From CAIWHR01 sp963830485 (GTDB lineage: Bacteria > Pseudomonadota > Gammaproteobacteria > Burkholderiales > Casimicrobiaceae), in the NCBI GenBank assembly GCA_963830485.1, contig CAWHNE010000003.1:1-64000 (forward strand): DNA of 64,000 nt. The letters are read 5' to 3'. Positions within the stretch are counted from its first letter, which is position 1. Each line of letters begins with the position of its first letter. Position numbers and translations under genes: made by a program. Below, in pieces: positions 46,891 through 57,401 of the stretch. Under the pieces are notes generated by a model. That model was given only the letters and a program-made list of their open reading frames with translations, was not told the DNA's origin and searched no databases.

Positions 46891-47817
46891 TCAGCCCGGG
46901 GATTCGAGGAACCGCGCCGGATTCTGCGGCACGCCGTTCAGCCTGACCTCGAAGTGCAGGTGCGGCCCCGTCGAGCGGCCCGTGGATCCGACCGAGGCCA
47001 GGCGCTGGCCGCGCACGACGAGATCGCCCTCCTTCACGAAAATCTGCGACGCGTGCGCGTACCGGGTCAGGAGCCCGTTGCCGTGATCGATCTCGATAAT
47101 TTTACCATACTGGACGTGGTAGCCCGCGTAGACGACCTTGCCGCTCGCCGCCGCCACGATCGACGTCCCGGCCTCGGACGGAAAGTCGATCCCCTCGTGG
47201 AACGACCGCATCCCGGTGAACGGGTCGATCCGGTACCCGAAGTTCGACGAGTACCAGCCATCGACGATCGGCAGGAGCGACGGCAGGAACTTGCGGTTCG
47301 CCGAGCTCTGCACGAGCAGCGCCTCGAGGACGCCCAGCTGGTCCGAGCGCTCGTCGACCTGTCGCGCGAGCTTCGAGAGCACGTCCTGGAATTCGGCGAC
47401 ACTCAGATTCCGGGCCGGCAGCGACGATTCGGCGCCGCCCAATCCGGGCGTCTGCCCGGGCTGCAGCGACGGCAGCTCCTGCGGCTTGAGCCCGGCGATA
47501 TGCGCGAGCCGCTCGCCCAGCCCGTCCAACCGCATCATCCGCGCCTGGAGCTCACCCAGCCGCACGGCCATCGCGTTCAGGTGGCCCTGCACGATCTCCT
47601 GTGTCTTCTGCGCTTCCTGCCGCTGGTCGGCGAGGACGATCGCCTGCAGCCACGGATGCTGCGTCGCCGCCGCGTAGCGCAACGTGACGTAATTGAAGAT
47701 CAGGGTGAAGACGACGAAGACGGCGATCAGGGCAAAGCCACCGGCGGTCCAGTGGCGCCAGTCGAGCGTCAGGCTTCGTGCGCGGGCCGTGGCGCTCGAC
47801 ACGAGAATGATGTTCAA
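46891..47817 (-). CDS. Membrane-anchored M23 family metallopeptidase
   Basis: A 308-residue protein with one N-terminal membrane helix (WTAGGFALIAVFVVFTLIFNYV), a coiled-coil-like region at about 60-170 (RQEAQKTQEIVQGHLNAMAVRLGELQARMMRL) and a C-terminal LytM/M23 domain. The zinc ligands are visible as HEGIDFPSEAG and GPHLHFEVRLNG. It probably cuts peptidoglycan cross-links in the periplasm. The start is a TTG at 47817 behind GGGGAGGGG. It sits between secA and lpxC-ftsZ as in many betaproteobacteria, divergent from the DUF721 gene. Confidence 0.88.
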   Translation of the reverse strand: MNIILVSSATARARSLTLDWRHWTAGGFALIAVFVVFTLIFNYVTLRYAAATQHPWLQAIVLADQRQEAQKTQEIVQGHLNAMAVRLGELQARMMRLDGLGERLAHIAGLKPQELPSLQPGQTPGLGGAESSLPARNLSVAEFQDVLSKLARQVDERSDQLGVLEALLVQSSANRKFLPSLLPIVDGWYSSNFGYRIDPFTGMRSFHEGIDFPSEAGTSIVAAASGKVVYAGYHVQYGKIIEIDHGNGLLTRYAHASQIFVKEGDLVVRGQRLASVGSTGRSTGPHLHFEVRLNGVPQNPARFLESPG

Positions 47818-47871
47818 ATGGACCCCTCCCCGTTCACGCCGCCGACCGACCGGCCCGGCGCTCCGACGCGC

Positions 47872-48306
47872 ATGGCGCGATCCCCGCAATCGCTGAAGCG
47901 CATCCTCGCTACCGACCCGACCCTTGCCGCCTGGACCGCTCGCCAGCAGCGCCAGGCCGCGCTGACGGCTCAGGTGCGTCGCCACCTGCCGCGTGCGCTC
48001 GCCCTGCGCATCCGCGTCGCGGACGATCAGGGGACCGAGCTCACGCTTGCTGCGGACGCCGGCGCCATCGCCGGTATCGCCCGCCAGCGGGCGCCGGACC
48101 TGCTCGCCGAATTGCGGCGCGAAGGTTACGAATTTACTTCAATACGGGTGCGGGTGCAAGTTGGTGCAGGCGCCCGGGAAACAAAGAAACCCGTTGCAAA
48201 ACATATCGATAGGGCCGCACTTCGACCGCTCGCCTCCTTCGTCGCAGCCCTGCCGGGAGGCCCTCTGAAGGCTTCGCTGGCGCGCCTGCTGCGCCGGGCC
48301 GGATGA
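47872..48306 (+). CDS. DUF721 family protein (DciA-like)
   Basis: A 144-residue protein whose core (SLKRILATDPTLAAW ... VRRHLPRALALRIRVAD ... LLAELRREGYEFTSIRVRVQ) matches the DUF721/DciA family. DciA proteins load the DnaB helicase in bacteria without DnaC; for this short form the role is an inference. ATG 47872 is chosen because the family begins near SLKRIL. An earlier in-frame ATG at 47818 would touch the TTG start of the divergent M23 gene. Confidence 0.75.
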   Translation: MARSPQSLKRILATDPTLAAWTARQQRQAALTAQVRRHLPRALALRIRVADDQGTELTLAADAGAIAGIARQRAPDLLAELRREGYEFTSIRVRVQVGAGARETKKPVAKHIDRAALRPLASFVAALPGGPLKASLARLLRRAG

Positions 48307-48340
48307 TATGCCCCCCGCATAGACGAGGGCCGCGGAGCCT

Positions 48341-48529
48341 TCAGATCATCGGTCCGATGAGCCGTTCGAAGGCGAAGAACACGAAGACGATCACCCCCAG
48401 GATGATCGTGAACCGGATCACGTGGCCGATGAACCGGAGGTACCGGCGATCGCGCGTGTAGAGGTAGAAGAGCCCTGACACGGCGATGGCCGCGAGGGCG
48501 AGGAAGAGCAGCAGCCGGACGAGGGCCAT
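48341..48529 (-). CDS. Small membrane protein beside lpxC
   Basis: A 62-residue protein with two hydrophobic helices (LVRLLLFLALAAIAVSGLFYLY and FTIILGVIVFVFFAFERLI) separated by a basic loop TRDRRYLRFIGHV. It follows lpxC by 51 bases on the same strand. Similar small proteins occur near lpxC in relatives, but I know no function. Confidence 0.75.
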   Translation of the reverse strand: MALVRLLLFLALAAIAVSGLFYLYTRDRRYLRFIGHVIRFTIILGVIVFVFFAFERLIGPMI

Positions 48530-48580
48530 GCCGTGGAACGCTTGCCGCGGCCGGGCGACGGGCGCCGCACAGCCGGACGC

Positions 48581-49495
48581 TCAGGCCGGCGCGAGCTGCC
48601 AGTCCTGGAACGCGGTCGGGACGTCGTCCTCGGCCTTGAACGTCACGAACTCGTACGCGTCGGGCCGCTGGAGCAGGGCCCGGGCGAGCGCGTTGTTGAG
48701 GCCGTGGCCCGACTTGAAGGCCGTGTACTGGCCGATCAGCGGGTGCCCGAGCAGGTACAGATCGCCGATCGCGTCCAGCACCTTGTGCTTGACGAACTCG
48801 TTGTCGTAGCGGAGCCCCTCGGCGTTCAGCACGCGGAAGTCGTCCAGCACCACGGCGTTCTGCAGACTGCCGCCCAGGCCGAGACCCGCGGCGCGCAGCG
48901 CCTCGACATCCTGCATGAAGCCGAAGGTCCGGGCGCGTGCCACTTCCCGCACGTACGAATGTTCGGCGAAATCGATGACGACCTGGCGGTTCTCCGAGCC
49001 GAACATCGGATGCGGGAAGTCGATCGTGAAATCGAGCTTGAAGCCGTTGAACGGATCGAACCGCGCCCACTTGTCACCATCGCGCGCCTCGACCGGCGCG
49101 ACAATGCGCAGGTACTTCTTCGCGACGTCCTGCTCGACGATCCCCGCCGACTGCAGCAGGAACACGAAGGGAGCCGCGCTGCCGTCCATGATGGGGATCT
49201 CGGGGCCGGCGACGTCGATGTGCAGGTTGTCGATACCGAGCCCGGCGAGCGCGGACATCACGTGCTCGACCGTCGAGATCGACGTGCCGTCGCGCTTCAG
49301 CGTCGACGACAGCCGCGTGTCGCCGACGTGCCGCGCGTCGGCCGGCAGTGTCACCGGCCGCGCGAGATCGACGCGGTGGAAGACGATGCCCGTGTCGGGC
49401 GCCGCCGGCCGCAGCATGAGCTCGACGCGCGCGCCCGAGTGCAGCCCGACTCCCGTGGTCTTGATCGTCGTCTTGAGGGTGCGCTGTCTCAGCAT
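48581..49495 (-). CDS. lpxC: UDP-3-O-acyl-N-acetylglucosamine deacetylase
   Basis: A 304-residue zinc deacetylase for the committed step of lipid A synthesis. The zinc ligands appear in STVEHVMSALAGLGIDN and KHKVLDAIGDLYLLGHPLIG, and the catalytic GSAAPFV region is present. ATG 49495 (LRQRTLKTTIKTTGVGLHSG) is the family start. It lies 190 bases after ftsZ, the usual end of the division cluster. Confidence 0.97.
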   Translation of the reverse strand: MLRQRTLKTTIKTTGVGLHSGARVELMLRPAAPDTGIVFHRVDLARPVTLPADARHVGDTRLSSTLKRDGTSISTVEHVMSALAGLGIDNLHIDVAGPEIPIMDGSAAPFVFLLQSAGIVEQDVAKKYLRIVAPVEARDGDKWARFDPFNGFKLDFTIDFPHPMFGSENRQVVIDFAEHSYVREVARARTFGFMQDVEALRAAGLGLGGSLQNAVVLDDFRVLNAEGLRYDNEFVKHKVLDAIGDLYLLGHPLIGQYTAFKSGHGLNNALARALLQRPDAYEFVTFKAEDDVPTAFQDWQLAPA

Positions 49496-49686
49496 GGGGA
49501 ATCCCGACAAATGGCGCGCCGGGTCAAGGGCTTAGCGCGCATTCTAGCACGAGAGCGCCCGCCGGGCCAGCCCAAGGCCCGGGCGTATTGCCGGCACCGA
49601 GCGTGCTCGTCTCGGTCACGAGAAATCCGCGGTTGCCATCTCGTTGCCATCGAGACGACGGACCAACGGGCGGCCTCCATCGCAAC

Positions 49687-50868
49687 TCAGTCGGCCTGTT
49701 TCCTCAAGAATGCCGGGATTTCCGCAGCATCGAACGCCGGCGCGGCTCCGGCCGCCGGGCTGCGTCCCCGGCGCACGACCGCGGGCTGGTCCAAGTCCTC
49801 GTAGTTGATGTGCTCGACCGACACGCCGATGTTGTCGGTGCCGGTCCGCTGGACGACCTGCGCGGGCTCGACGAGCGCCATCGACGGCGGCCGCTGCGCG
49901 ACCTTGGCCGCCGCGCCGCCCAGCCCGGTCGCCACCATGGTGACGCGCAGGCGGTCTTCCATCGCGTCGTCGATCACCGTGCCGACGATGACGAGCGCCT
50001 CCTCCGCCATGAATTCGCGGATCGTGCTCATCACCTCGTGGTATTCCTTCATCTTGAGGCTCGCCGACGCGGTGATGTTGACGAGCACGCCGCGCGCACC
50101 CTGCAGGTTCACATCCTCCAGCAGCGGGCTCTTGACCGCCGCCTCGGCCGCCTGCCGCGCGCGGTCGGCGCCGGCCGACATCGCCGAGCCCATCATCGCC
50201 ATCCCGACCTCGCCCATCACGGTGCGCACGTCGGCGAAATCGACGTTGACGAGACCCGCGTTGTTGATCACCTCGGCGATCCCCGACACGGCGCCGTGGA
50301 GCACGTCATTCGCAGCTGCGTAGGCGTCGAGCACCGAGACGTCGTCCCCCAGCACCTGCATCAGCTTGTCGTTCGGGATGACGATCAGCGAGTCGACCTT
50401 CTTCTTGAGTTCTTCGATCCCCGTATCCGCGACCTTCTTGCGCTTGCCCTCGAACTCGAACGGCCGCGTGACCACGGCCACGGTGAGGATGTCCATGCTC
50501 TTCGCGATATCGGCGATCACCGGCGCGGCGCCCGTGCCCGTGCCGCCGCCCATGCCCGCGGTGATGAAGAGCATGTCGGCGCCGTCGATCAGCTCGGCGA
50601 TCCGGTCGCGGTCCTCGTTCGCGGCGTCGCGGCCGATCTCCGGCCGCGCACCCGCGCCGAGCCCGCGCGTCAACGTGCTGCCGAGCTGCAGCTGGATCGG
50701 CGCCGTCGAGCGCTTCAACGCCTGCGCGTCGGTGTTGGCGCTGATGAACTCGACGCCGACCGTGCCCTTGATGATCATGTGCTCGACCGCGTTGCCGCCG
50801 CAGCCGCCGACGCCGATGACCTTGATGATGGCCCCTTCCTGCGGGGATTGATCGATGATCTCAAACAT
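49687..50868 (-). CDS. ftsZ: Cell division GTPase FtsZ
   Basis: A 393-residue tubulin-like GTPase that forms the Z ring. GTP-binding GVGGCGGNAVEHM, the tubulin signature GGGTGTG (residues 107-113) and the T7 loop NVDFADVRTVM are intact. The C-terminal tail DAAEIPAFLRKQAD is the peptide that binds FtsA, ZapD and others. A clean AAGGAG precedes the ATG. A heptamer repeat lies in the gap after ftsA. Confidence 0.98.
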   Translation of the reverse strand: MFEIIDQSPQEGAIIKVIGVGGCGGNAVEHMIIKGTVGVEFISANTDAQALKRSTAPIQLQLGSTLTRGLGAGARPEIGRDAANEDRDRIAELIDGADMLFITAGMGGGTGTGAAPVIADIAKSMDILTVAVVTRPFEFEGKRKKVADTGIEELKKKVDSLIVIPNDKLMQVLGDDVSVLDAYAAANDVLHGAVSGIAEVINNAGLVNVDFADVRTVMGEVGMAMMGSAMSAGADRARQAAEAAVKSPLLEDVNLQGARGVLVNITASASLKMKEYHEVMSTIREFMAEEALVIVGTVIDDAMEDRLRVTMVATGLGGAAAKVAQRPPSMALVEPAQVVQRTGTDNIGVSVEHINYEDLDQPAVVRRGRSPAAGAAPAFDAAEIPAFLRKQAD

Positions 50869-50953
50869 GATGCGCTCCTTTCTCCTGTCCGAATTGCTGC
50901 GAAGTCAATCGAAGATGCCGTCGTGCCGCCATTTCCGTACGCTCGTTGTCGTC

Positions 50954-51000
50954 TGATCCCTGATCCCTGATTTCTGATCCCTGATCCCTGATCCCTGATC
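50954..51000. repeat. Heptamer tandem repeat between ftsA and ftsZ
   Basis: Six and a half copies of TGATCCC (one copy TGATTTC) lie end to end in the 145-base gap between ftsA and ftsZ. Copy number of such repeats can vary by slippage. Confidence 0.9.
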
Positions 51001-51013
51001 GTCGATCTCTCAT

Positions 51014-52246
51014 TCAGAAGTTCGCCTTGAACCATTGCTTCATCCGTTCCGCAGCGCCGGCGATGCCGGTCGTCCGCGCGCGCGATTCGCGCGCCTGCAG
51101 GTATTGGTCGCGGCCGTGGAGAAGGAGGCCGACCGCGGTCGCGTAGCGCGGGCTCCGGACGACGTCCGCAAGTCCGCCGACGTACGCGGGCACGCCCACG
51201 CGCACCGGCAGGTGGAAGACTTCCTCGCCGAGCTCGGTCATGCCCGCGAGGAGCGCGGTGCCCCCCGTCAGCACGATCCCGGACGACAGGAGCTCCTCGA
51301 AGCCGGAGCGACGAAGCTCCGCCTGGACGAGCGTGTAGAGCTCCTCGATGCGCGGCTCGATCACCTCGGCGAGCGTCTGCCGCGAGAGCTTCCGCGGCGG
51401 TCGGTCACCGACGCCAGGCACTTCGATGATGTCCTTGGGGTCGGCGAGCTGTCGCAGCGCGCAGCCGTGCCGGAGCTTCAGTTCCTCGGCCGACTGGGTC
51501 GGCGTGCGCAGCGTCATCGCGATGTCGTTCGTCACCTGGTCGCCGGCGATCGGGATCACCGCGGTGTGGCGGATCGCGCCGTTCGCGAACACGGCGAGGT
51601 CGGTCGTGCCGCCGCCGATGTCCATGAGGCAGATGCCGAGCTCCTTCTCGTCGTCGTTCAGCACCGCGATCGACGAAGCGAGCGGCTGCAGCACCACGTC
51701 CTTCACCTCGAGCCCGCAGCGGCGCACGCACTTCACGATGTTCTCGACCGCCGAGACGGCGCCGGTGACGATATGGACCTTGACCTCGAGTCGGACCCCG
51801 CTCATCCCGAGCGGCTCGCGCACGTCCTCCTGCCCGTCGATGATGAATTCCTGCGGCAGGATGTGGAGGATCTGCTGGTCGTTCGGGATCGCGATAGCCT
51901 TCGCCGTCTCGACGACGCGGTCGATGTCGGCCTGCGTGACCTCCTTCTCCTTGATCGCCACCATCCCGCTCGAGTTGAGGCTCCGGATGTGGCTCCCCGC
52001 GACACCGGTGTAGACCTCGGTGATCCGGCAGTCGGCCATCAGCTCCGCTTCCTCGAGCACGCGCTGGATCGACGCCATCGTCGCCTCGATGTTGACGACG
52101 ACGCCACGCCGCAAGCCGCGCGACGGCTGCGTGCCGAGTCCGATGATGTTGAGCTCACCCTCGGGCGTGACCTCGGCGACGATCGCGACGATCTTCGACG
52201 TCCCGATGTCGAGGCCCACGATCAGGTTCTTCGCATCCTTCACCAT
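51014..52246 (-). CDS. ftsA: Cell division protein FtsA
   Basis: A 410-residue actin-like ATPase that tethers FtsZ to the membrane. Segments are LIVGLDIGTSKIVAIVAEV, GAHIRSLNSSG-type SHIRSLNSSGMVAI, CLMDIGGGTTDLAVF and GIVLTGGTALLAGM. The C-terminal amphipathic membrane helix (AAERMKQWFKANF) is intact. ATG 52246 is taken; the longer open frame upstream overlaps ftsQ. Confidence 0.97.
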   Translation of the reverse strand: MVKDAKNLIVGLDIGTSKIVAIVAEVTPEGELNIIGLGTQPSRGLRRGVVVNIEATMASIQRVLEEAELMADCRITEVYTGVAGSHIRSLNSSGMVAIKEKEVTQADIDRVVETAKAIAIPNDQQILHILPQEFIIDGQEDVREPLGMSGVRLEVKVHIVTGAVSAVENIVKCVRRCGLEVKDVVLQPLASSIAVLNDDEKELGICLMDIGGGTTDLAVFANGAIRHTAVIPIAGDQVTNDIAMTLRTPTQSAEELKLRHGCALRQLADPKDIIEVPGVGDRPPRKLSRQTLAEVIEPRIEELYTLVQAELRRSGFEELLSSGIVLTGGTALLAGMTELGEEVFHLPVRVGVPAYVGGLADVVRSPRYATAVGLLLHGRDQYLQARESRARTTGIAGAAERMKQWFKANF

Positions 52247-52283
52247 CGATCCACCGTCCCCTCGCAGTTCTTGCCCACGCCTG

Positions 52284-53033
52284 TCATGCGGCCCCCGTCT
52301 TCTTCGCCGGCCGCTCGCGAAACCCCGGCACGTGCGCCGCGAAGCCGTTGCGGTAGCGCAGGTCGACCCGGTCGACGCGCGTGCCCGCGCGCGCGAGCGC
52401 GCCGATCGTGCGGCGGTAGACCGCGACGAAACGGATGAGCCGTTCGGCCGGCTCGTCGCGGCCGAGCTCGAGGTCGAGCGGCCCCGTCGGACCCGCGACG
52501 CGAAGGCGCCAGCCGCCGCGCGGGGACACGCGGACCTCGCGCAGGGCGAGCCCGAGCGGCGCGAGCGCGGCCGACCACTCGGCGAGCCGCGCCGTGACCT
52601 CGGCGGCGCGCGCGTCGGCGCCTTCGAGCTGCGGGAGATCGCCGTCGAAGTCGGCGGCGAATATCTCACCGTGCGGGTTCACGAGCGCGTCGGCATTCCA
52701 CCGCGCGTAAGGCTCGTGTTCCTCGATCGTCACCTCGAGCCGCTGTGGCCACTCGCGGCGCAACGCCACCTTGCGCACCCACGGCACGCGCGCGAGCGCC
52801 GCGCCGGCCCGATCGAGGTTCATCGTGAAGAACGTGCCCGCGAGCTCGTCGCGAATGATCGCCTCGAGATGCGCGGCGCTCGCGCGCACCGGCGGTGAGG
52901 TCACGATGACCTCACGAAACTCGAACGCAGGCTGCCGGACGAGCCACGCGAGCGTGCCGGCGACGAGCGCGCCCACCGCAACGAGCGCGAGCCCGATCGC
53001 GATCGCGTTCAACTGGCGTGGGTCATCCCACAT
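52284..53033 (-). CDS. ftsQ: Cell division protein FtsQ
   Basis: A 249-residue bitopic divisome protein: short cytoplasmic start, one helix (AIAIGLALVAVGALVAGTLAWLV), POTRA domain with VPWVRKVALRREWPQRLEVTIEEHEPYARWN, and a beta domain. It bridges early and late divisome parts with FtsL and FtsB. It overlaps ddl by 11 bases. Confidence 0.95.
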   Translation of the reverse strand: MWDDPRQLNAIAIGLALVAVGALVAGTLAWLVRQPAFEFREVIVTSPPVRASAAHLEAIIRDELAGTFFTMNLDRAGAALARVPWVRKVALRREWPQRLEVTIEEHEPYARWNADALVNPHGEIFAADFDGDLPQLEGADARAAEVTARLAEWSAALAPLGLALREVRVSPRGGWRLRVAGPTGPLDLELGRDEPAERLIRFVAVYRRTIGALARAGTRVDRVDLRYRNGFAAHVPGFRERPAKKTGAA

Positions 53034-53940
53034 GCGCGCCTCGCAGGATCTCGACGCAGAGGTCGGCGAACGGAATGCCCGCCTCCTTCGCCGCCATCGG
53101 CACCAGCGAATGGCCGGTCATGCCCGGCGACGTGTTGACCTCGAGGAACGAGTACGTGCCGTCGTCGCGGAGGATCAGGTCGAGCCGGCCCCATCCGGTG
53201 CAGCCGACGATCTCGAACGCGGCGAGCGACGCGGCCCGCAGCGCCTGCTCCTGCGCGGGCGGGAGTCCGCACGGGCAGAAGTACTTCGTCTCGTCGGAGA
53301 AATACTTGTGGTGGTAGTCGTAGTTGCCCTGCGGCGCCTCGATGCGGATCAGCGGCAGCGCGCGCCGACCGAGGATCGACGCCGTGAGCTCGACGCCGGT
53401 GACGAACTCCTCGATCAGCACCAGGTCGTCGTGCTTCGCCGCCTCCTCGTAGGCCGCGGCGAGCTCGCCGTGGTCGACTCCCGTGACCTTCGTGAGACCG
53501 ATCGTCGAGCCCTCGCGCGACGGCTTCACGATCAGCGGCAGCCCGAGCTCGGCGACCACGCGCATCCAGTCGGTCGTGGCGCTCGCGATGCGGAAGCGCG
53601 GCGTCGGAATGCCCACCGCCTGCCACACGAGCTTCGTGCGCCACTTGTCCATTGCCAGCGCGGAAGCCATCACGCCGCTGCCCGTGTAGGGAATCTTCAG
53701 CGTCTCGAGCGCGCCCTGCACCGTGCCGTCCTCGCCGTAGCGCCCGTGCAGCGCGATGAAGACGCGCGCGAAGCCGTCGCGCCGGAGCTCGAAGACGTCG
53801 CGCTCGGCCGGGTCGAACGCGTGCGCGTCGATTCCCTTTCCGCGAAGCGCGCCGAGCACCGCATTGCCGGAGAGGAACGAGATCTCGCGCTCGGAGCTGG
53901 GTCCACCCATGAGCACGGCCACCTTGCCGAATTCGCTCAT
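53023..53940 (-). CDS. ddlB: D-alanine--D-alanine ligase B
   Basis: A 305-residue ATP-grasp enzyme making D-Ala-D-Ala for the pentapeptide. It has VLMGGPSSEREISFLSG, ALHGRYGEDGTVQGALE, PSREGSTIGLTKV and the metal-binding EVNTSPGMTGHSLVP. Its ATG overlaps the murB stop by four bases and its 3' end overlaps ftsQ. Confidence 0.97.
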   Translation of the reverse strand: MSEFGKVAVLMGGPSSEREISFLSGNAVLGALRGKGIDAHAFDPAERDVFELRRDGFARVFIALHGRYGEDGTVQGALETLKIPYTGSGVMASALAMDKWRTKLVWQAVGIPTPRFRIASATTDWMRVVAELGLPLIVKPSREGSTIGLTKVTGVDHGELAAAYEEAAKHDDLVLIEEFVTGVELTASILGRRALPLIRIEAPQGNYDYHHKYFSDETKYFCPCGLPPAQEQALRAASLAAFEIVGCTGWGRLDLILRDDGTYSFLEVNTSPGMTGHSLVPMAAKEAGIPFADLCVEILRGAHVG

Positions 53941-54852
53941 GACGATGCCTCCCCGATCACGCGCACCTCGGGTTCGAGCTCGACTCCCGTCTGCGCGAGG
54001 ACCACCGCGCGCACGTGCTCCATCAGCGCTTCGACGTCGGCCGCGCGCGCGGTCCCGCTCGGGTTCACGATGAAGTTGGCGTGCTTCTCCGAGACCTGTG
54101 CATTGCCGATCGCGTGGCCCTTGAGCCCGCACTGCTCGATCAGCCGCGCCGCGTGGTCGCCTTCCGGGTTGCGGAAGACGCTGCCGGCGTTTGGCAGCTC
54201 GAGCGGCTGCGTCGCGATGCGCCGGCGGAGGAGCTCGCGGATCGTCGCGCGCGAGGCTTCGGCGTCACCAGCCGCGAAGCGCAACCACGCCGCGGTGAAG
54301 ATCCCGTCGGGCGCGCTGCCGTCGGCGCGCCGCACGCTGCGATACCCGATCGAATACGCCGCGGCGTCCCGGATCTCGAACCGGCCGTCGTGTGTCAGCA
54401 CTTCGACCTCACGACGTGGCGCCAGGTCTCACCGCCGTAGCAGCCGGCGTTCATCGCGAGCGCACCGCCGACGGTACCGGGGATTCCCGCGAGGAATTCG
54501 CCGCCGGCGAGCGCGTGATTCGCCGCGAAACGCGCGACCTTGGGGCTCGCGACGCCGGCTTCCGCGTAGACCAGGTCGCCGCGGAGCTCGAGCGTGCCGA
54601 GCGCCGCGTGGAGCACGACCACCGCGCCACGCACGCCGCCGTCGCGCACGAGCAGATTGCTGCCGAGGCCGATCACCGTGAGCGCCTCGTCCGGGGCGAG
54701 CTGCCGCACGAACGTCGCGAGGTCGTCGCGGTCGGCCGGCACGTAGAGGAGCTCGGCGGGGCCGCCGCAGCGCCAGCTCGTGTAGCGCGCGAGCGGCGTC
54801 CGGCGGGACAGCGTTCCGCGAAGCAGCTCGAACCGGCGCGGCTCGGTCATCA

Positions 54853-54856
<4 letters not shown>
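53937..54856 (-). CDS. murB: UDP-N-acetylenolpyruvoylglucosamine reductase MurB (one-base frameshift)
   Basis: A flavoenzyme that makes UDP-MurNAc. N-terminal part: RTPLARYTSWRCGGPAELLYVP, VIGLGSNLLVRDGGVRGAVV and GIPGTVGGALAMNAGCYGGETW. C-terminal part: AGSVFRNPEGDHAARLIEQCGLKG and VSEKHANFIVNPSGTA, with the catalytic Ser/Glu regions. The two parts are in different frames: one G seems lost near 54413 (GTCGTG[G]AGGTCGAA). Restored, it has 306 residues. The start is in an ATGATGATG run overlapping the murC stop. Confidence 0.93.
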
Positions 54857-56232
<1,376 letters not shown>

Positions 56233-56236
<4 letters not shown>

Positions 56237-57317
56237 CGCCGGCGTCCCCAGCGCGATGCAGGCGTCGGCGACGCGCTCGGCGGCGTCGGGGCGCGCGACC
56301 TTGCGTGCGGCGATCGCCATCGCGAGCAGCGATTCGCGCGTGTACGCAGCGATACGCGCCGCGAGCGCTTCCGGCGTGAGCTCGGATTGCGGCACCATCG
56401 TCGCGGCGCCCGCGTCGACGAGGAACCGCGCGTTCGCGCTCTGCTCGTCGGCGATCGCGCCGGGCAGCGGAACGATGATCGCGCCGACGCCGACCGCGGC
56501 GAGCTCGGCGACCGTCGTCGCGCCGCCGCGGCAGACGACGAGGTCGGCCTCCGCGTAGCGCGCGGCGATGTCGTCGATGAACGCGATGCATTCGGCGTCG
56601 ACGCCCGCATCGCGGTACGCCGCGCGCAGCGCGTCGACGTGCCGCTCGCCGGCCTGATGGACGACGCGCGGTCGCGCCGCGCGCGGGATGAGCGCGAGCG
56701 CCTTCGGCACGCGCTCGTTCAACCCCGCGGCGCCGAGGCTGCCGCCGACGACGAGCAGCGCGAGCGGCCCCGCGCGTCCGGCGAAGCGCACCTCGGGCGG
56801 CGCCACGCCCGCGATCGCGTCGCGCACCGGATTGCCGACCCAGTCGACCTTGCCCGGAGAGCGGCCCGCGAACGCGCCCGGGAACCCGGTCAGGATGCGA
56901 TCGGCGCCGTAGGCGAGCACGCGGTTCGCGAGCCCCGCGACGGCGTTTTGCTCGTGCAGCACGAGCGGCTTCGCCGCGGCGACGCCCATCAGCGCGCCGG
57001 GGAACGACGCGAACCCGCCGAAGCCCAGCACGACGTCCGGCGCGCGACGCCGGATGATGCCGCGGCTCTGCCAGCACGCGCGGGCGAGCGCGAACGGGAC
57101 CCAGCACGAACTGGCGCAGGCCCTTGCCGCGCACGCCGCCGAACGCGACGCCCTCGAACGCGACGCCGTGCTGCGGGACGAGCTTCGCCTCCATCCCTTC
57201 GCGCGTGCCGAGCCAGAACACGCGCCAGCCGCGCGCGACGAGCTTCGCCGCCACCGCGAGCCCCGGGAAGATGTGGCCGCCCGTGCCGCCGGTCGTGATC
57301 ATCACCGTTCCGCTCAT
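56233..57317 (-). CDS. murG: MurG, lipid II-forming GlcNAc transferase (frameshifted)
   Basis: The enzyme that adds GlcNAc to lipid I at the inner membrane. MITTGGTGGHIFPGLAVA and GVRGKGLRQFVL begin the protein; LGFGGFASFPGALMGVAAAKPLVLHEQNAVAGLANRVLA follows in another frame because of one extra C at 57100-57102. CRGGATTVAELAAVGVGAIIVPLP is the donor-site region. As given, the frame then runs without a stop into murC. Removing one G from the GGGG at 56246-56249 gives a stop that overlaps the murC ATG (ATGA), as in relatives. Corrected length about 360. GGGGG precedes ATG 57317. Confidence 0.92.
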
Positions 57318-57401
57318 GGGTGCGCCCCCACGCTTGCGGCTCGCGCCGCTGCGCTGCCCCCGAGGGGGAGTAATTCGCACCTTGGGGCGGCCCGGCGGTG
57401 C
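57318..57401. repeat. GC-rich palindromic spacer between ftsW and murG
   Basis: Contains CCCCCGAGGGGG (57357-57368) and GGGGCGGCCCGGCGG. Similar words recur at 61185-61258 at the murF 3' end. Elements of this kind are frequent in Burkholderiales-like genomes. It is the only real gap inside the mur cluster. Confidence 0.6.

Noticed and set aside
50954..51000. CRISPR-like array
   Set aside because: The repeats are seven bases with no spacers; a simple tandem repeat.
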